Below are positions 26,235 to 35,142 of a stretch of DNA of 64,000 nucleotides, in pieces (position 1 is the first letter of the stretch; each line of letters starts with the position of its first letter). Both the position numbers and the translations under genes were made by a program. The notes beneath the pieces are model-generated. The model worked only from the letters and a program-made list of their open reading frames with translations. It was not told where the DNA came from and searched no databases. The stretch spans positions 248,001 to 312,000 of the forward strand of contig JADFZW010000001.1 of NCBI GenBank assembly GCA_015232355.1, in the 5' to 3' direction. The DNA comes from Oligoflexia bacterium (GTDB lineage: Bacteria; Bdellovibrionota; Bacteriovoracia; Bacteriovoracales; Bacteriovoracaceae).

Positions 26235-27356
26235 ATGTTTGAAAATACATCTCCAAATATACATGATTTCGCAACAACAACTAACTTCTATAACTTAACA
26301 TATTCAGAAGTAACGGCATACCTTTTACAAAATGGTCACTCAAAATTTGTAACCACTCAATTGTTCAATTGGATATATAAAAAAAATGAACGCAACCACA
26401 CTCTATGGAGCAATATATCTAAGAATCTTAAATCTCAACTAACAAATCATTTCTCCTTTGCCATTCCAGAAATTATCACCACTCAAATTTCAAAGGATGG
26501 AACAGTTAAATTTTTATTTAAAATGTGTGATCAGGAAGTTGTTGAAGGAGTTTTAATAAAATTCCCCGATCGTCTCACTCTGTGTGTTTCAACTCAAGTA
26601 GGATGTGCAATGGGATGCAATTTTTGTTATACCGGCACTCAAGGATTCAAACGCAATCTAAGTACTGCTGAAATAGTTGGCCAGTACTTAAGTGCAGATC
26701 TATGGCTTAAAAATTTCAATCAAAATAATCAGAACAATCAGAACAATCAAAGCAATCTTGAAAAAATAACCAATGTGGTCTATATGGGACAGGGAGAACC
26801 ACTAAATAATTTTTTAAATGTTAAAAAAGCAACACTCAATTTAATGGAACCGGAAGGATTGGCCATAGGTCAAAGAAAAATTACACTCTCCACCTCTGGA
26901 ATGGTTCCACAAATTATGAAACTTGATGAATTTCCCTCAATAAACATAGCTATCTCACTTCACTCTGCAAGAAATTCTGTTCGAGATGTTTTAATGCCAA
27001 TAAATAAAATATATGATCTCGAACGCTTATTTGAAGCAATCAAAACAATTCCTTTAAAAGCACATCGAAGAATTACCTATGAATATCTATTAATCGATGG
27101 ACTTAATAACACTCTCTTGGATATAGAAGCTCTCTGCAAATTAATACCCAGAGAAACATCCAAAATTAATATCATTCCATTTAACGAATATCCTAATTCA
27201 AAATTCAAATGCCCCAGTGAGAGTAACATTCGCTGGTTTTCAGATGAATTAGGTAAAAGAAATTTTACTTCAACAATAAGGTTATCTAAGGGAGCAGACA
27301 TTCTCGCTGCCTGCGGACAACTTCGCTCACAAATGCAAAGTGGCACCAGCGACTAA
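26235..27356 (+). CDS. rlmN: Dual-specificity 23S rRNA/tRNA methyltransferase RlmN
   Basis: Radical SAM enzyme that methylates C2 of A2503 in 23S rRNA and A37 in some tRNAs. The iron-sulfur ligands are Cys124, Cys128 and Cys131 in CAMGCNFC. The two methyl-transfer cysteines are Cys117 (LTLCVSTQ) and Cys360 (ILAACGQL), matching positions 118 and 355 in E. coli. YMGQGEPLNNF and KITLSTSG are also conserved. Length 373 is standard; a short Asn/Gln repeat is inserted at about residue 160-172. Its stop is immediately followed by the stop of the convergent gene. Confidence 0.97.
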   Translation: MFENTSPNIHDFATTTNFYNLTYSEVTAYLLQNGHSKFVTTQLFNWIYKKNERNHTLWSNISKNLKSQLTNHFSFAIPEIITTQISKDGTVKFLFKMCDQEVVEGVLIKFPDRLTLCVSTQVGCAMGCNFCYTGTQGFKRNLSTAEIVGQYLSADLWLKNFNQNNQNNQNNQSNLEKITNVVYMGQGEPLNNFLNVKKATLNLMEPEGLAIGQRKITLSTSGMVPQIMKLDEFPSINIAISLHSARNSVRDVLMPINKIYDLERLFEAIKTIPLKAHRRITYEYLLIDGLNNTLLDIEALCKLIPRETSKINIIPFNEYPNSKFKCPSESNIRWFSDELGKRNFTSTIRLSKGADILAACGQLRSQMQSGTSD

Positions 27357-27902
27357 CTACTTATCTAAAACCTTTTGATCAACATTTGGTTTGAAATCTT
27401 TTTTATTATCATATTCCCACATCACTCCAGAATAATCTGGTGATTTTAAATCTCTATTTACTACTCCCGCTGCTGGCCCATTCTTTAATGAAGATGCAGG
27501 TGATGAAGAAGATCTCCCTTCGTTAATATTGGCGACCTCACGAACTCCCTCTGTATCTTTTGCTAAATCACTGTTACTACCTTTGTTAGCATAGGATTTA
27601 CTTGATGGGCCCTCAACCTTATAAAGAGCAGAATCATCGATGTCTGCTTCAACTGTCTTCACATTTTGTTGATTTTGAGTTTGATTTTGATTTTGATTTT
27701 GAGTTTGAGTAATTGCTGGCGCACGATTGTTTTCAATTTTACTTATGTCGATGCCCTCTATGGTTTTATCAACTGTACCTGTACCTGTGCCTTCCCCTGG
27801 AGCACCTTTCTGAGTAATATCGTCGGCCAATCCAACTCCCACTCCAACTTTAACTAGTACAAGCAAACTTAAAATCATAAAAGCATAAATTAATTTATTC
27901 AT
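27357..27902 (-). CDS. Secreted low-complexity protein, unknown
   Basis: 181 residues. An N-terminal signal peptide (MNKLIYAFMILSLLVLVKVG to GLADD) predicts export to the periplasm. The mature protein is disordered-looking: Gly/Thr-rich, a QTQNQNQNQTQNQQN repeat (about 64-80) coded by hexamer repeats, then Ser/Asn-rich sequence. No cysteines or motifs. It ends flush against rlmN with no spacer. Probably real because of the coherent signal peptide and frame. Confidence 0.55.
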   Translation of the reverse strand: MNKLIYAFMILSLLVLVKVGVGVGLADDITQKGAPGEGTGTGTVDKTIEGIDISKIENNRAPAITQTQNQNQNQTQNQQNVKTVEADIDDSALYKVEGPSSKSYANKGSNSDLAKDTEGVREVANINEGRSSSSPASSLKNGPAAGVVNRDLKSPDYSGVMWEYDNKKDFKPNVDQKVLDK

Positions 27903-28205
27903 ACAGATACTCTCTAAATAATTTAATTAATATTTAAAAATAACAAACCTCTAATACTTTAATATGTGTTTCGTCCAATGATATTTTTTCTTTAATTAAT
28001 TTAAATATTTTTTTTCTATCGAATTATTTACACATAAGGTAATTTTGACCTTAACGTTAAAGTAAATTCCTCTTCACAACTCTCATCACTTTTTGCCAAT
28101 TCTTGCCAATTCTCACCAATTGATTCTTTAATTTGTCTCTTTGCTTGTTTATTGTAATAATATTAGATATCAAATTTAATAATAAATTTATTAGAGGAGT
28201 TCTTC
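27903..28205. other. Intergenic region upstream of sppA
   Basis: About 300 bp without a gene, AT-rich, between a divergent secreted-protein gene and sppA. A short direct repeat (TTGCCAATTC twice, then a diverged copy) lies at about 28093-28120. AGAGGAG at 28193-28199 is the sppA ribosome site. No convincing -35/-10 pair, RNA gene or terminator was found. Confidence 0.6.
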
Positions 28206-29129
28206 GTGCGTGTACACAAAAAAGGAATTGGCAGTATTCTAAAATTAGTATTCATTCTTTTTGCTGTTTTCTTGCTTTTTTCCCTCTATACAGTAAAAAA
28301 GTTGACCTCCAAGAGTGAATTATCATTGGATTTAAGTAAAGATAAAGACAACTCTATTGGTGTAGTTGAAGTTAAAGGTATTATTCTTGAATCAACCAAG
28401 ATCGTTGATAATCTAGTTAGCGCAGAAAAAGCTAAAGAGATTAAGGCAATTATTGTACGAATTGACTCTCCTGGAGGAGCAGTAGCTCCCACTCAAGAGA
28501 TCTACGAAGAAATAAAACGAATTGATAAAATCAAACCAGTCTATGCAAGCTTTGGTACAGTTGCGGCCAGCGGTGGCTACTACATTGGAGCTGCTGCCAG
28601 AAGAATATATGCACTACCAGGAACATTAACTGGATCAATTGGAGTATTAATGCAATTTAATGATCTCTCTAAACTCTACGAGTTTATCAAGATCTCTCCA
28701 TCCGTAGTTAAATCAGGCCAATTCAAGGACATGGGAAATCCGGCCAGATCATTATCTGCAAAAGAACGCGAACTAATGCAAGATATGATCACTGGAGTTC
28801 ACAAACAATTTATTAATGACATTCTAAAAAATAGAAAAAAATTAATTGCAGGAAACATTATTGACCATGCTCAAGGACAGATCTTTTCAGGTGAAAGCGC
28901 AATGAAATTGGGACTCATTGATCGTTTAGGTAGCTTATGGAGTGCTGGAAGAGAGATCCACGAAGAACTTAAACTTAAAGGTGAAATGAAGTTACAATTT
29001 ATTAAGCAAAAAAAGACTAAATTTCCTATCTCAGATTTTTTTGATTACGTAGATGATACTGCAAGTTTTTTTAAGGGAATTTTTTCTTATAATAAAACAC
29101 CACTGCTACTCTATAACCTTACTGAATAA
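28206..29129 (+). CDS. sppA: Signal peptide peptidase SppA, 36-kDa type
   Basis: Membrane-anchored serine-lysine protease that degrades cleaved signal peptides in the periplasm. GTG start with AGAGGAG 7 nt upstream. One N-terminal membrane segment (about 11-30) is followed by a ClpP-like domain. Nucleophile Ser122 is in AASGGYYIG, after the oxyanion segment RIDSPGGAV, and general base Lys174 is in SGQFKDMGNPAR. Length 307 matches the short, Bacillus-like class rather than the 67-kDa E. coli protein. It is followed at 32 bp by lapB. Confidence 0.94.
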   Translation: MRVHKKGIGSILKLVFILFAVFLLFSLYTVKKLTSKSELSLDLSKDKDNSIGVVEVKGIILESTKIVDNLVSAEKAKEIKAIIVRIDSPGGAVAPTQEIYEEIKRIDKIKPVYASFGTVAASGGYYIGAAARRIYALPGTLTGSIGVLMQFNDLSKLYEFIKISPSVVKSGQFKDMGNPARSLSAKERELMQDMITGVHKQFINDILKNRKKLIAGNIIDHAQGQIFSGESAMKLGLIDRLGSLWSAGREIHEELKLKGEMKLQFIKQKKTKFPISDFFDYVDDTASFFKGIFSYNKTPLLLYNLTE

Positions 29130-29161
29130 ATTAAAAACGAATAATAAAATAAGTTGATATC

Positions 29162-30397
29162 ATGGAATTGTTGCTAATCTGGATTCAAAATCATCTGCTC
29201 TCAGTAATTGCACTAATTGTAACTACAGTGTTAATTTTTCATTACATAATTGAAAAAGATTACGCTATCAAACTCTCTAAAAAATATCGCACTTCTATTT
29301 ATGAGGCACAATCAAAGATTTTTTTAAATGCCACTCAACATCTGATTCTTGGTAACAAAGATCTAGCGATAAAAGAGTTTTTAAATGCTATGGATATCAA
29401 TCGTGAAACTTTGGAAATCTACTTCGCACTTGGAGGACTCTTTAGAAGTAATGGTGAAATCGAGAAAGCAATTAGTATTCATCGTTCACTTATTGCTAGG
29501 GAAAATATTTCGGAACCAACTCGCCTACGCGCACTCAAGGAATTAGCGATAGATTTTGATAAGGGCGGTTTCGTCGATTTGGCCATTGATACTTATAAAG
29601 ATGTTCACAAAATTAATCGCGATCAGGCAGATGTATTGCTGGCATTATGTCGAATTCATGAAGATATCGAAAACTGGGATGAAGCCTACAAATATCGAAT
29701 TATGCTCTCTAAAGTTTCCAATGAAAATCAATCAGAAACTATCTCTCATATACTAGTACAAAAAGCAAAAAAACTCTTTTTAGAAGGTCATTATCATGAA
29801 TGCTTAGAGAGTTTAGAAGATGCATTTAAGTTTGCACCATCTGTATCTGCTAAAATATTGCAACTTAAATTATACATCATACAAGGTAGCACTGAAGATG
29901 CTAAAGCATCTTTGCTGGAAATTTTAAAAGAACATCCAATGTATGCATCTTTTGTCTTTGTCTCATTAAACGAAAGTATGTCTAGCACCAAAGATCAGCA
30001 AATAAAAGATCGATATGCTGAACGACTAAACGTACTTAAAAATATGTTTTTATCTCTTGGTGATAAAGATTTGTTAAGTTCTCCTTCAATTATCCTCTCA
30101 AAGATAAGATTGTTAAAAGATGAACATAAAATAGAAGAGGCATATGATATATTAAAAAATTGGATGATCACAAATAAAAATCATGGTGAAGCTATAAAAG
30201 CAGAGTTCGTAAAACTTTTAATTTCTCTAGGGAAACACGAAGAAGCTATGGCCCACACAACAGAATTATTAGATCGACTTCATCAATCACTCACACGCCA
30301 CTTTTGTGGTCATTGTGGTTATAATTCCGATAGTATTTTTTGGCGATGTCCTCAATGTAGGGAGTGGGAGACAATTCAATTTCGATGGAAGATTTAA
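29162..30397 (+). CDS. lapB: LapB (YciM), LPS-synthesis regulator
   Basis: 411 residues. An N-terminal membrane anchor (about 10-28) is followed by tetratricopeptide repeats spanning about 50-360 (for example LILGNKDLAIKEFLNAMDIN and GLFRSNGEIEKAISIHRSL). The C-terminus is a rubredoxin-type zinc module, HFCGHCGYNSDSIFWRCPQC. In enterobacteria LapB directs FtsH to degrade LpxC, tuning LPS synthesis. Length and domain order match the family. The start of the next gene is only 1 nt downstream. Confidence 0.93.
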   Translation: MELLLIWIQNHLLSVIALIVTTVLIFHYIIEKDYAIKLSKKYRTSIYEAQSKIFLNATQHLILGNKDLAIKEFLNAMDINRETLEIYFALGGLFRSNGEIEKAISIHRSLIARENISEPTRLRALKELAIDFDKGGFVDLAIDTYKDVHKINRDQADVLLALCRIHEDIENWDEAYKYRIMLSKVSNENQSETISHILVQKAKKLFLEGHYHECLESLEDAFKFAPSVSAKILQLKLYIIQGSTEDAKASLLEILKEHPMYASFVFVSLNESMSSTKDQQIKDRYAERLNVLKNMFLSLGDKDLLSSPSIILSKIRLLKDEHKIEEAYDILKNWMITNKNHGEAIKAEFVKLLISLGKHEEAMAHTTELLDRLHQSLTRHFCGHCGYNSDSIFWRCPQCREWETIQFRWKI

Positions 30398-30398
30398 A

Positions 30399-31130
30399 AT
30401 GAATTTAAGAATGAATTTAAACATAACAAAAATTTTTCTTCTACTTTACTTATTACTATTTCTCTTTTTTGAAGTACTCTACGTTGAAATGCTCTTCACT
30501 GAAATGCTCTTCGCTAGTGAAATCCAACGTGAATCTTTCTTAAGTGACCCACCCTCTCGTGATGAATCTATCAATTACAAAGATCTTGATACCAACACTA
30601 GCAATAAAACTACTGAAGAAGTAATCAATCTTCGCTCGGTAAGAGATGAAGAAAAAGATGCCGACACTGAACTCCAACCCCCTTTTCGTTTAGAGCAAAA
30701 AGCAGCAATTAAAAATAAAGATGATAAAGATAATAAAGACAATAAAAATATTAATGACACAAAAAAATTTGATAAAAATAAAGTTGTTGCAAAAAAATTA
30801 GTTGGCATATTTTACTTAAATAGATTATTTGCCAATATCCATCAACGTCCATCTTCTGATTCAAACTCTGTTTTGGCAATAGCATGCGCTCATCCCCTCA
30901 AAGTCTATGAGGACCCAGCAGAATCTACACACGCCCAGTGGGCACTAGTAAACAGCGAAAAGGTAGATGGATATATCATGAAAGCTTTTATCTCTGAACA
31001 ACGAAATAACTCTTGTTTTCAAAATATCTATCCTCAATTCTTCAATTTGCTTAATCTCGACGTAACACAAATTTATTATTGGGGACGTTTACAAGATCAT
31101 TTTATTTCTGGAAAATCCAAGGTCAAGTAG
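30399..31130 (+). CDS. Membrane-anchored protein with SH3-like C-terminus, unknown
   Basis: From the ATG at 30399 the product has 243 residues; GGAAGA about 9 nt upstream supports this start rather than an earlier codon inside lapB. A membrane or signal segment (about 12-28, ILLLYLLLFLFFE) is followed by an acidic-basic low-complexity stretch (about 65-125) and a C-terminal compact domain. Within that, HPLKVYEDPAESTHAQWAL and KVDGYIMKAFIS resemble a bacterial SH3 (SH3b) fold, which usually targets cell wall. Two more unknown envelope genes follow before tolQ. Confidence 0.6.
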   Translation: MNLRMNLNITKIFLLLYLLLFLFFEVLYVEMLFTEMLFASEIQRESFLSDPPSRDESINYKDLDTNTSNKTTEEVINLRSVRDEEKDADTELQPPFRLEQKAAIKNKDDKDNKDNKNINDTKKFDKNKVVAKKLVGIFYLNRLFANIHQRPSSDSNSVLAIACAHPLKVYEDPAESTHAQWALVNSEKVDGYIMKAFISEQRNNSCFQNIYPQFFNLLNLDVTQIYYWGRLQDHFISGKSKVK

Positions 31131-31151
31131 TCAAGTAAGGAGATATAAAAG

Positions 31152-32090
31152 ATGAATCGTTTAAATCACCACCCTCTTGTATATTTACTTATATCTTTAC
31201 TGATATCTTTACTGACATCTATCCCCTTAGTAGCAACTGCAGAGGAAACTCAACCCCAATCTCAAACACCTATTGATTTTTCAAACATAAAGAAAATTAT
31301 CAAAAATGATCTTCTAGAAGAGGTGGTGGTTAAAAAAAACGAGATCATCCAAAACAATAAAAAAGAACAACAACGAAAAAAAGTTGAAACCTATCGTTTC
31401 CCATCTATTGATGATTTTTGGTCCTTTATCTCCGAGTATTGGATCGTACAAAACTCCTCTAAACTAATGTGGGATTTTGAAAAATCCGATCAAGGTTTAG
31501 ATATAGCAGTCCAAACCATGCTGGAAAATTTAGGATTGTATGAAGTAAAATTCAAAATTCTCTTAACTAACAACACATCACTATTTCATTTTGCACTTCC
31601 TGCTGGCAACAACGAATGCATCTTTTTATTATCCTATCCATTCATGCGCAGTTTAGATCTAACCAAAACAGAGACCGCTCTCTTAATAGTTGAAGATTAT
31701 TTTCGCTTAACTCAAAACTATTTCAAAGAGTATGTATACGAAAAAGACCTAGATAAATTTATTGGAGGAAATTTTTACCAAAAGAATTTTGATTTAAAAT
31801 TAATAAATAAAGTTTTAAAAAATTATAGTTATATGATTTTCGAAAAAGGGTTTTCTCATCAACAACAATATGAAGTAACTAAAAAAATGGCCGAAAGTAT
31901 ACGAGTACAACCGAATTTATTAGCATCCTATGCAACACTATTAAACAAACAAGATCTGCTGGTTAAAAATAAAAATAATAAAGAATACAGTAGTTATATA
32001 AATAAGATCTATCCTACTCCTGAGACCCAATTACAATGGTTAAGCAAAAATTCTAATTCTAATATTATTAATTTTCCAAAAACAAATTAA
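31152..32090 (+). CDS. Secreted protein of unknown function
   Basis: 312 residues with a strong signal peptide (cleavage expected near VATA-EE, residue about 28). Tandem 12-bp copies in the signal region code a LISLLISLL repeat. The mature domain is helical with aromatic segments (FWSFISEYWIVQNSSKLMWDF), with no cysteine pair or catalytic motif. AAGGAG lies 10 nt before the ATG. Together with its neighbours it makes a short envelope cluster leading into tolQ. Confidence 0.62.
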   Translation: MNRLNHHPLVYLLISLLISLLTSIPLVATAEETQPQSQTPIDFSNIKKIIKNDLLEEVVVKKNEIIQNNKKEQQRKKVETYRFPSIDDFWSFISEYWIVQNSSKLMWDFEKSDQGLDIAVQTMLENLGLYEVKFKILLTNNTSLFHFALPAGNNECIFLLSYPFMRSLDLTKTETALLIVEDYFRLTQNYFKEYVYEKDLDKFIGGNFYQKNFDLKLINKVLKNYSYMIFEKGFSHQQQYEVTKKMAESIRVQPNLLASYATLLNKQDLLVKNKNNKEYSSYINKIYPTPETQLQWLSKNSNSNIINFPKTN

Positions 32091-32126
32091 ACTAACTTAT
32101 CCAGATGTGTTGATAAACTGATACAA

Positions 32127-33083
32127 ATGACTAAAGATTTTATAAGACTAAAAAAAATAAAAAAATTACTCTCTCCTCAAAGTAATGCTGAAATAAAATT
32201 TGTATTTTATTATTTCTCGTCTTCGCTACTCTTTATCTTAACCTTCTTTATTGTTATATCTATCGCCATTTCATTTCATTTTTTACTTGACCATCAAATT
32301 GGGGAAATAAAAGAATGGCTCTATAAAAACGAATGGAATATCCTCTCTGTTTCTAAAATTATCTCTTTTGCGATTGCAATAATGCTTCTAAACAACATTT
32401 CATCCATTAGGATAAATACTAAAACATTTAAGCACTTTATCACCAAACTATTCTCCCTCTCTTCAGTAAAAGTGATGTTGCCAATATCCTATCTGCTGTT
32501 GATACTCTTTTGCGCCAATTATTTTTTTTGGAACATTCAAATCACCTCCATTATCTCATCTCTTGAAGAGTGCTCAAGTATCTTACTACTTTATCTATTG
32601 GAATTTTTACTTATCAGTTATCTAAAGGAGAAATGTTCCTTACAATTTTTCACCACAAAAAAAATCTCCTTTTTTATTCCTATTACCTTATCTATAATCT
32701 TTTGCTTGACGACTGCATCTATTTTCCCCTACAAAAAACTCATTATGTTTTTAATTATGTTAATAAATTTCATGACTATTCTTTTTATATTTTACAACAT
32801 TAAAAGATCCACAGGATTTTTTTCATCTTTATACATATTAATAATTACCATTCCGAGCATCCTACTTGCTAACAACAATAGTTACCTCTACACTAATCGC
32901 ACTATTCTCCATCATACACTAAACGATTTAGAGTTTTTTTTAGAATATACAATAGTATGGATCTTCGGGTTGTTATATATTCTATATAAGCAAACACAAA
33001 AAAATAAAATTAAAAATAAATTTAAAAATAAAATTAAAAATAAAATTAAAATCAGGAGTTATAGCAAATGGGAACCAAATTAG
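32127..33083 (+). CDS. Multi-spanning membrane protein, unknown
   Basis: 318 residues with about seven or eight hydrophobic segments and few charged loops. The C-terminal tail (about 290-318) is an Asn/Lys repeat (KNKIKNKFKNK) coded by a 12-bp tandem repeat that forms the end of the gene and runs up to the ribosome site of tolQ, whose start overlaps this gene by 16 bp. No transporter signature was recognised. Overlap with tolQ suggests co-expression with the Tol system. Confidence 0.6.
   Translation: MTKDFIRLKKIKKLLSPQSNAEIKFVFYYFSSSLLFILTFFIVISIAISFHFLLDHQIGEIKEWLYKNEWNILSVSKIISFAIAIMLLNNISSIRINTKTFKHFITKLFSLSSVKVMLPISYLLLILFCANYFFWNIQITSIISSLEECSSILLLYLLEFLLISYLKEKCSLQFFTTKKISFFIPITLSIIFCLTTASIFPYKKLIMFLIMLINFMTILFIFYNIKRSTGFFSSLYILIITIPSILLANNNSYLYTNRTILHHTLNDLEFFLEYTIVWIFGLLYILYKQTQKNKIKNKFKNKIKNKIKIRSYSKWEPN
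33000..33047. repeat. 12-bp tandem repeat AAAAATAAAATT x4, left of tolQ
   Basis: Four 12-bp units, three exact and one with a shifted T, end 6 nt before the CAGGAG ribosome site of tolQ. They code the Lys/Asn tail of the upstream membrane protein. The same unit recurs after the tolQ stop. Confidence 0.9.
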
Positions 33084-33799
33084 ATATTATCCAGATAATT
33101 CTTAACTCTGGTCTTGTAGTGAAATTCGTTTTGTGTTTACTTATTCTCTTCTCCATTATCTCTTGGGCCATTATTTTAAAAAAAAGAAAAGAGCTAAACA
33201 CACTTATTGATGCTAATGATGATTGGCTTACCTTTTATCGCTCAAATGTAAATTTAAATGACATCTTTATAAAATCAAAAGAGATGCCCTACTCGCCATT
33301 TTTAAATATCTTTCAAAAAGGTCATGAAGAGTTTATAAAAATTCGTGATAGTATCGGCAAAGGTTCTTCAAAAGAACTTCTCTATGAACATTTTTCATCC
33401 TTTGGTTTTACCTCTATTGAAAGAGCATTACGTAGAGCTATCAATGACTCTAATGAGCGAATGAGTAGCGCACTCTCCACTCTCGCCAGCATTGGTTCTG
33501 CAGCACCATTTATTGGATTATTCGGAACTGTCTGGGGAATTATCGATGCTTTCGTTGGATTAAGTGAAGGAATTACCAGCTTAGATGCTGTGGCACCGGG
33601 AATAGCTGAAGCACTAGTGGCCACAGCTATTGGATTAGCAACCGCTATTCCTGCAGTATTTTTCTACAATCACTTTAATAATCTCAATGAGAAATTAAAC
33701 TTAGAGATGGATTCTTACGGACAAGAATTTATAAATATGCTTGAACGATTGGTAATTAAAACTTCCACCCCTGGAAGCTCCGGAACGCATGTGAAATAA
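33068..33799 (+). CDS. tolQ: TolQ proton-channel subunit
   Basis: Inner-membrane proton-driven motor of the Tol-Pal system, 243 residues. Three membrane segments: the first at about 17-37, and the paired ones in IGSAAPFIGLFGTVWGIIDAF and AEALVATAIGLATAIPAVFFY. The pore Thr and the GTVWG motif are present. Start set by CAGGAG 8 nt upstream. First of tolQ-tolR-tolA-tolB. Its start overlaps the preceding gene and the same 12-bp repeat lies on both sides. Confidence 0.94.
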   Translation: MGTKLDIIQIILNSGLVVKFVLCLLILFSIISWAIILKKRKELNTLIDANDDWLTFYRSNVNLNDIFIKSKEMPYSPFLNIFQKGHEEFIKIRDSIGKGSSKELLYEHFSSFGFTSIERALRRAINDSNERMSSALSTLASIGSAAPFIGLFGTVWGIIDAFVGLSEGITSLDAVAPGIAEALVATAIGLATAIPAVFFYNHFNNLNEKLNLEMDSYGQEFINMLERLVIKTSTPGSSGTHVK

Positions 33800-33855
33800 A
33801 AATAAAATTAAAAATAAAATTAAAAAAGAAAAAGAAAAAGAAAAAGAAAAAGAAA
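33798..33855. repeat. 12-bp tandem repeat AAAAATAAAATT x2 plus AAAAAG run, right of tolQ
   Basis: Two exact copies of the 12-bp unit found left of tolQ start within the tolQ stop codon (33798-33821), followed by five or so AAAAAG hexamers up to the CAGGAG ribosome site of tolR. Confidence 0.88.
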
Positions 33856-33873
33856 ACGAACAGGAGAAAAACA

Positions 33874-34311
33874 GTGGGATCATCTTTTGGATCATCTTCA
33901 AGAATAACATCATTAAGACCATCTAGAAAAGCCATCTCCGATATAAATGTCACTCCATTTGTTGACGTGGTCTTAGTTTTGTTAGTAATTTTCATGTTAA
34001 CTGCTCCTCTAATGTACAATGGTATTAAATTAGAACTTCCAAAAACAAAAAAAGTAAATACCTTGAAGCTCTCATCCTCCCAAGTCATTCTATCCATGTC
34101 CCCTACTGGTGATTTTTATATTGGAAAAGAAAAATTCTTAATTGAAGATTTGATAGCAAAAATCAAATCAGAATTTGAACATAACAAAACAGAAACACTA
34201 TTTTTAAGAGCACACTATAAACTGGAATATGGAAAAGTAGCAAAGCTGATGTCCTTTTTAAAAAAGAGTGGTATAAATAATATCGCCTTAGTAACTGAGA
34301 TTGAGGAATAA
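33874..34311 (+). CDS. tolR: TolR, Tol-system membrane protein
   Basis: 145 residues; GTG start chosen because CAGGAG lies 7 nt upstream. A single membrane segment (about 28-50) begins with the conserved acidic residue in FVDVVLVLLVIFM, the proton-sensing Asp that works with TolQ. The periplasmic part ends in a helix typical of ExbD/TolR. Follows tolQ across a repeat-filled 74-bp gap. Confidence 0.93.
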   Translation: MGSSFGSSSRITSLRPSRKAISDINVTPFVDVVLVLLVIFMLTAPLMYNGIKLELPKTKKVNTLKLSSSQVILSMSPTGDFYIGKEKFLIEDLIAKIKSEFEHNKTETLFLRAHYKLEYGKVAKLMSFLKKSGINNIALVTEIEE

Positions 34312-34320
34312 TGATTTAAT

Positions 34321-35100
34321 ATGTTTTTATCTATTATACACTCTCTTTTCTTGCACATACTATTCATCATTGGATTTTATTATCTACAGTCATTCCTATT
34401 TACACTTAATGAATCCTTTCAAAAAAAACACATCGACCTACTCAAAAGTTCCATCAGAGTAGATATGGTTTCACTACCAAAGATGACTTTACAAGAATTA
34501 AAAGATCAAGATCTGACCAGCAATCCCACTCAACCAAAAGAGAATGAACAAGCAAATAAGGATCTTAAAGTTCCTACTGAAAAAAAAGAAGAAGAGGTCA
34601 AAGCAGCAGATAAAGATAAAGTCATAGAGGAGTTAAGTAAAAAAAATGCTCATATTGCAGAAAAGGAAGCAAATAAACATGAACAAGATAATAAAAATCA
34701 AGGTAACAAAAAAACTCTTGATGAATTGGATCGCTTAATTGTTTCCGGCAATAAATTAAATAAAGGAACTCAAACCGAAAAGAGTGCAAGAGAGCTAAAT
34801 GAAAACGAGCGAATTTTAAGTATGCTCGACAGCTATGGACAGACAATTGGAGAAAGCGTTCACAATTATTGGAAGCTTCCTAAATATCTACTTAATAAAA
34901 ATTTAAAGTGTCGAATAAGAATATATCTCTCCAAAAGGGGCGATCTTTTAAAATTCGACCTCTTTGAATCCAGCAATAATAAAGAATTTGATCAAAAAGC
35001 AATAGAAGCAATTAAAAGTGCTTCCCCTTTCACTAATCCACCAAGTGAAATAATTGATAATATTCGTTCAGGGGAACTAATACTTGGTTTTCCACTTTAA
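34321..35100 (+). CDS. tolA: TolA-like protein
   Basis: 259 residues. An N-terminal membrane anchor (about 3-25) is followed by a long charged stretch rich in Lys, Glu and Asn (about 60-150), the short equivalent of the TolA helical domain. The C-terminal 90 residues have the TonB/TolA fold: SVHNYWKLPKYLLNKNLKCRIRIYLSKRG, then KEFDQKAIEAIKSASPF. It links the TolQR motor to the outer membrane. It is much shorter than E. coli TolA (421). Position between tolR and tolB supports the call. Confidence 0.88.
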   Translation: MFLSIIHSLFLHILFIIGFYYLQSFLFTLNESFQKKHIDLLKSSIRVDMVSLPKMTLQELKDQDLTSNPTQPKENEQANKDLKVPTEKKEEEVKAADKDKVIEELSKKNAHIAEKEANKHEQDNKNQGNKKTLDELDRLIVSGNKLNKGTQTEKSARELNENERILSMLDSYGQTIGESVHNYWKLPKYLLNKNLKCRIRIYLSKRGDLLKFDLFESSNNKEFDQKAIEAIKSASPFTNPPSEIIDNIRSGELILGFPL

Positions 35101-35142
35101 AGTTAAAACTTTAAAGTTAAAATTTTATATTTGAGGTAGTAC

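Noticed and set aside
32098-32120. Two DnaA-box-like 9-mers (TTATCCAGA and reverse TTATCAACA)
   Set aside because: Only two mismatched boxes, inside a gene cluster without dnaA, dnaN or an AT-rich unwinding region; not an origin.
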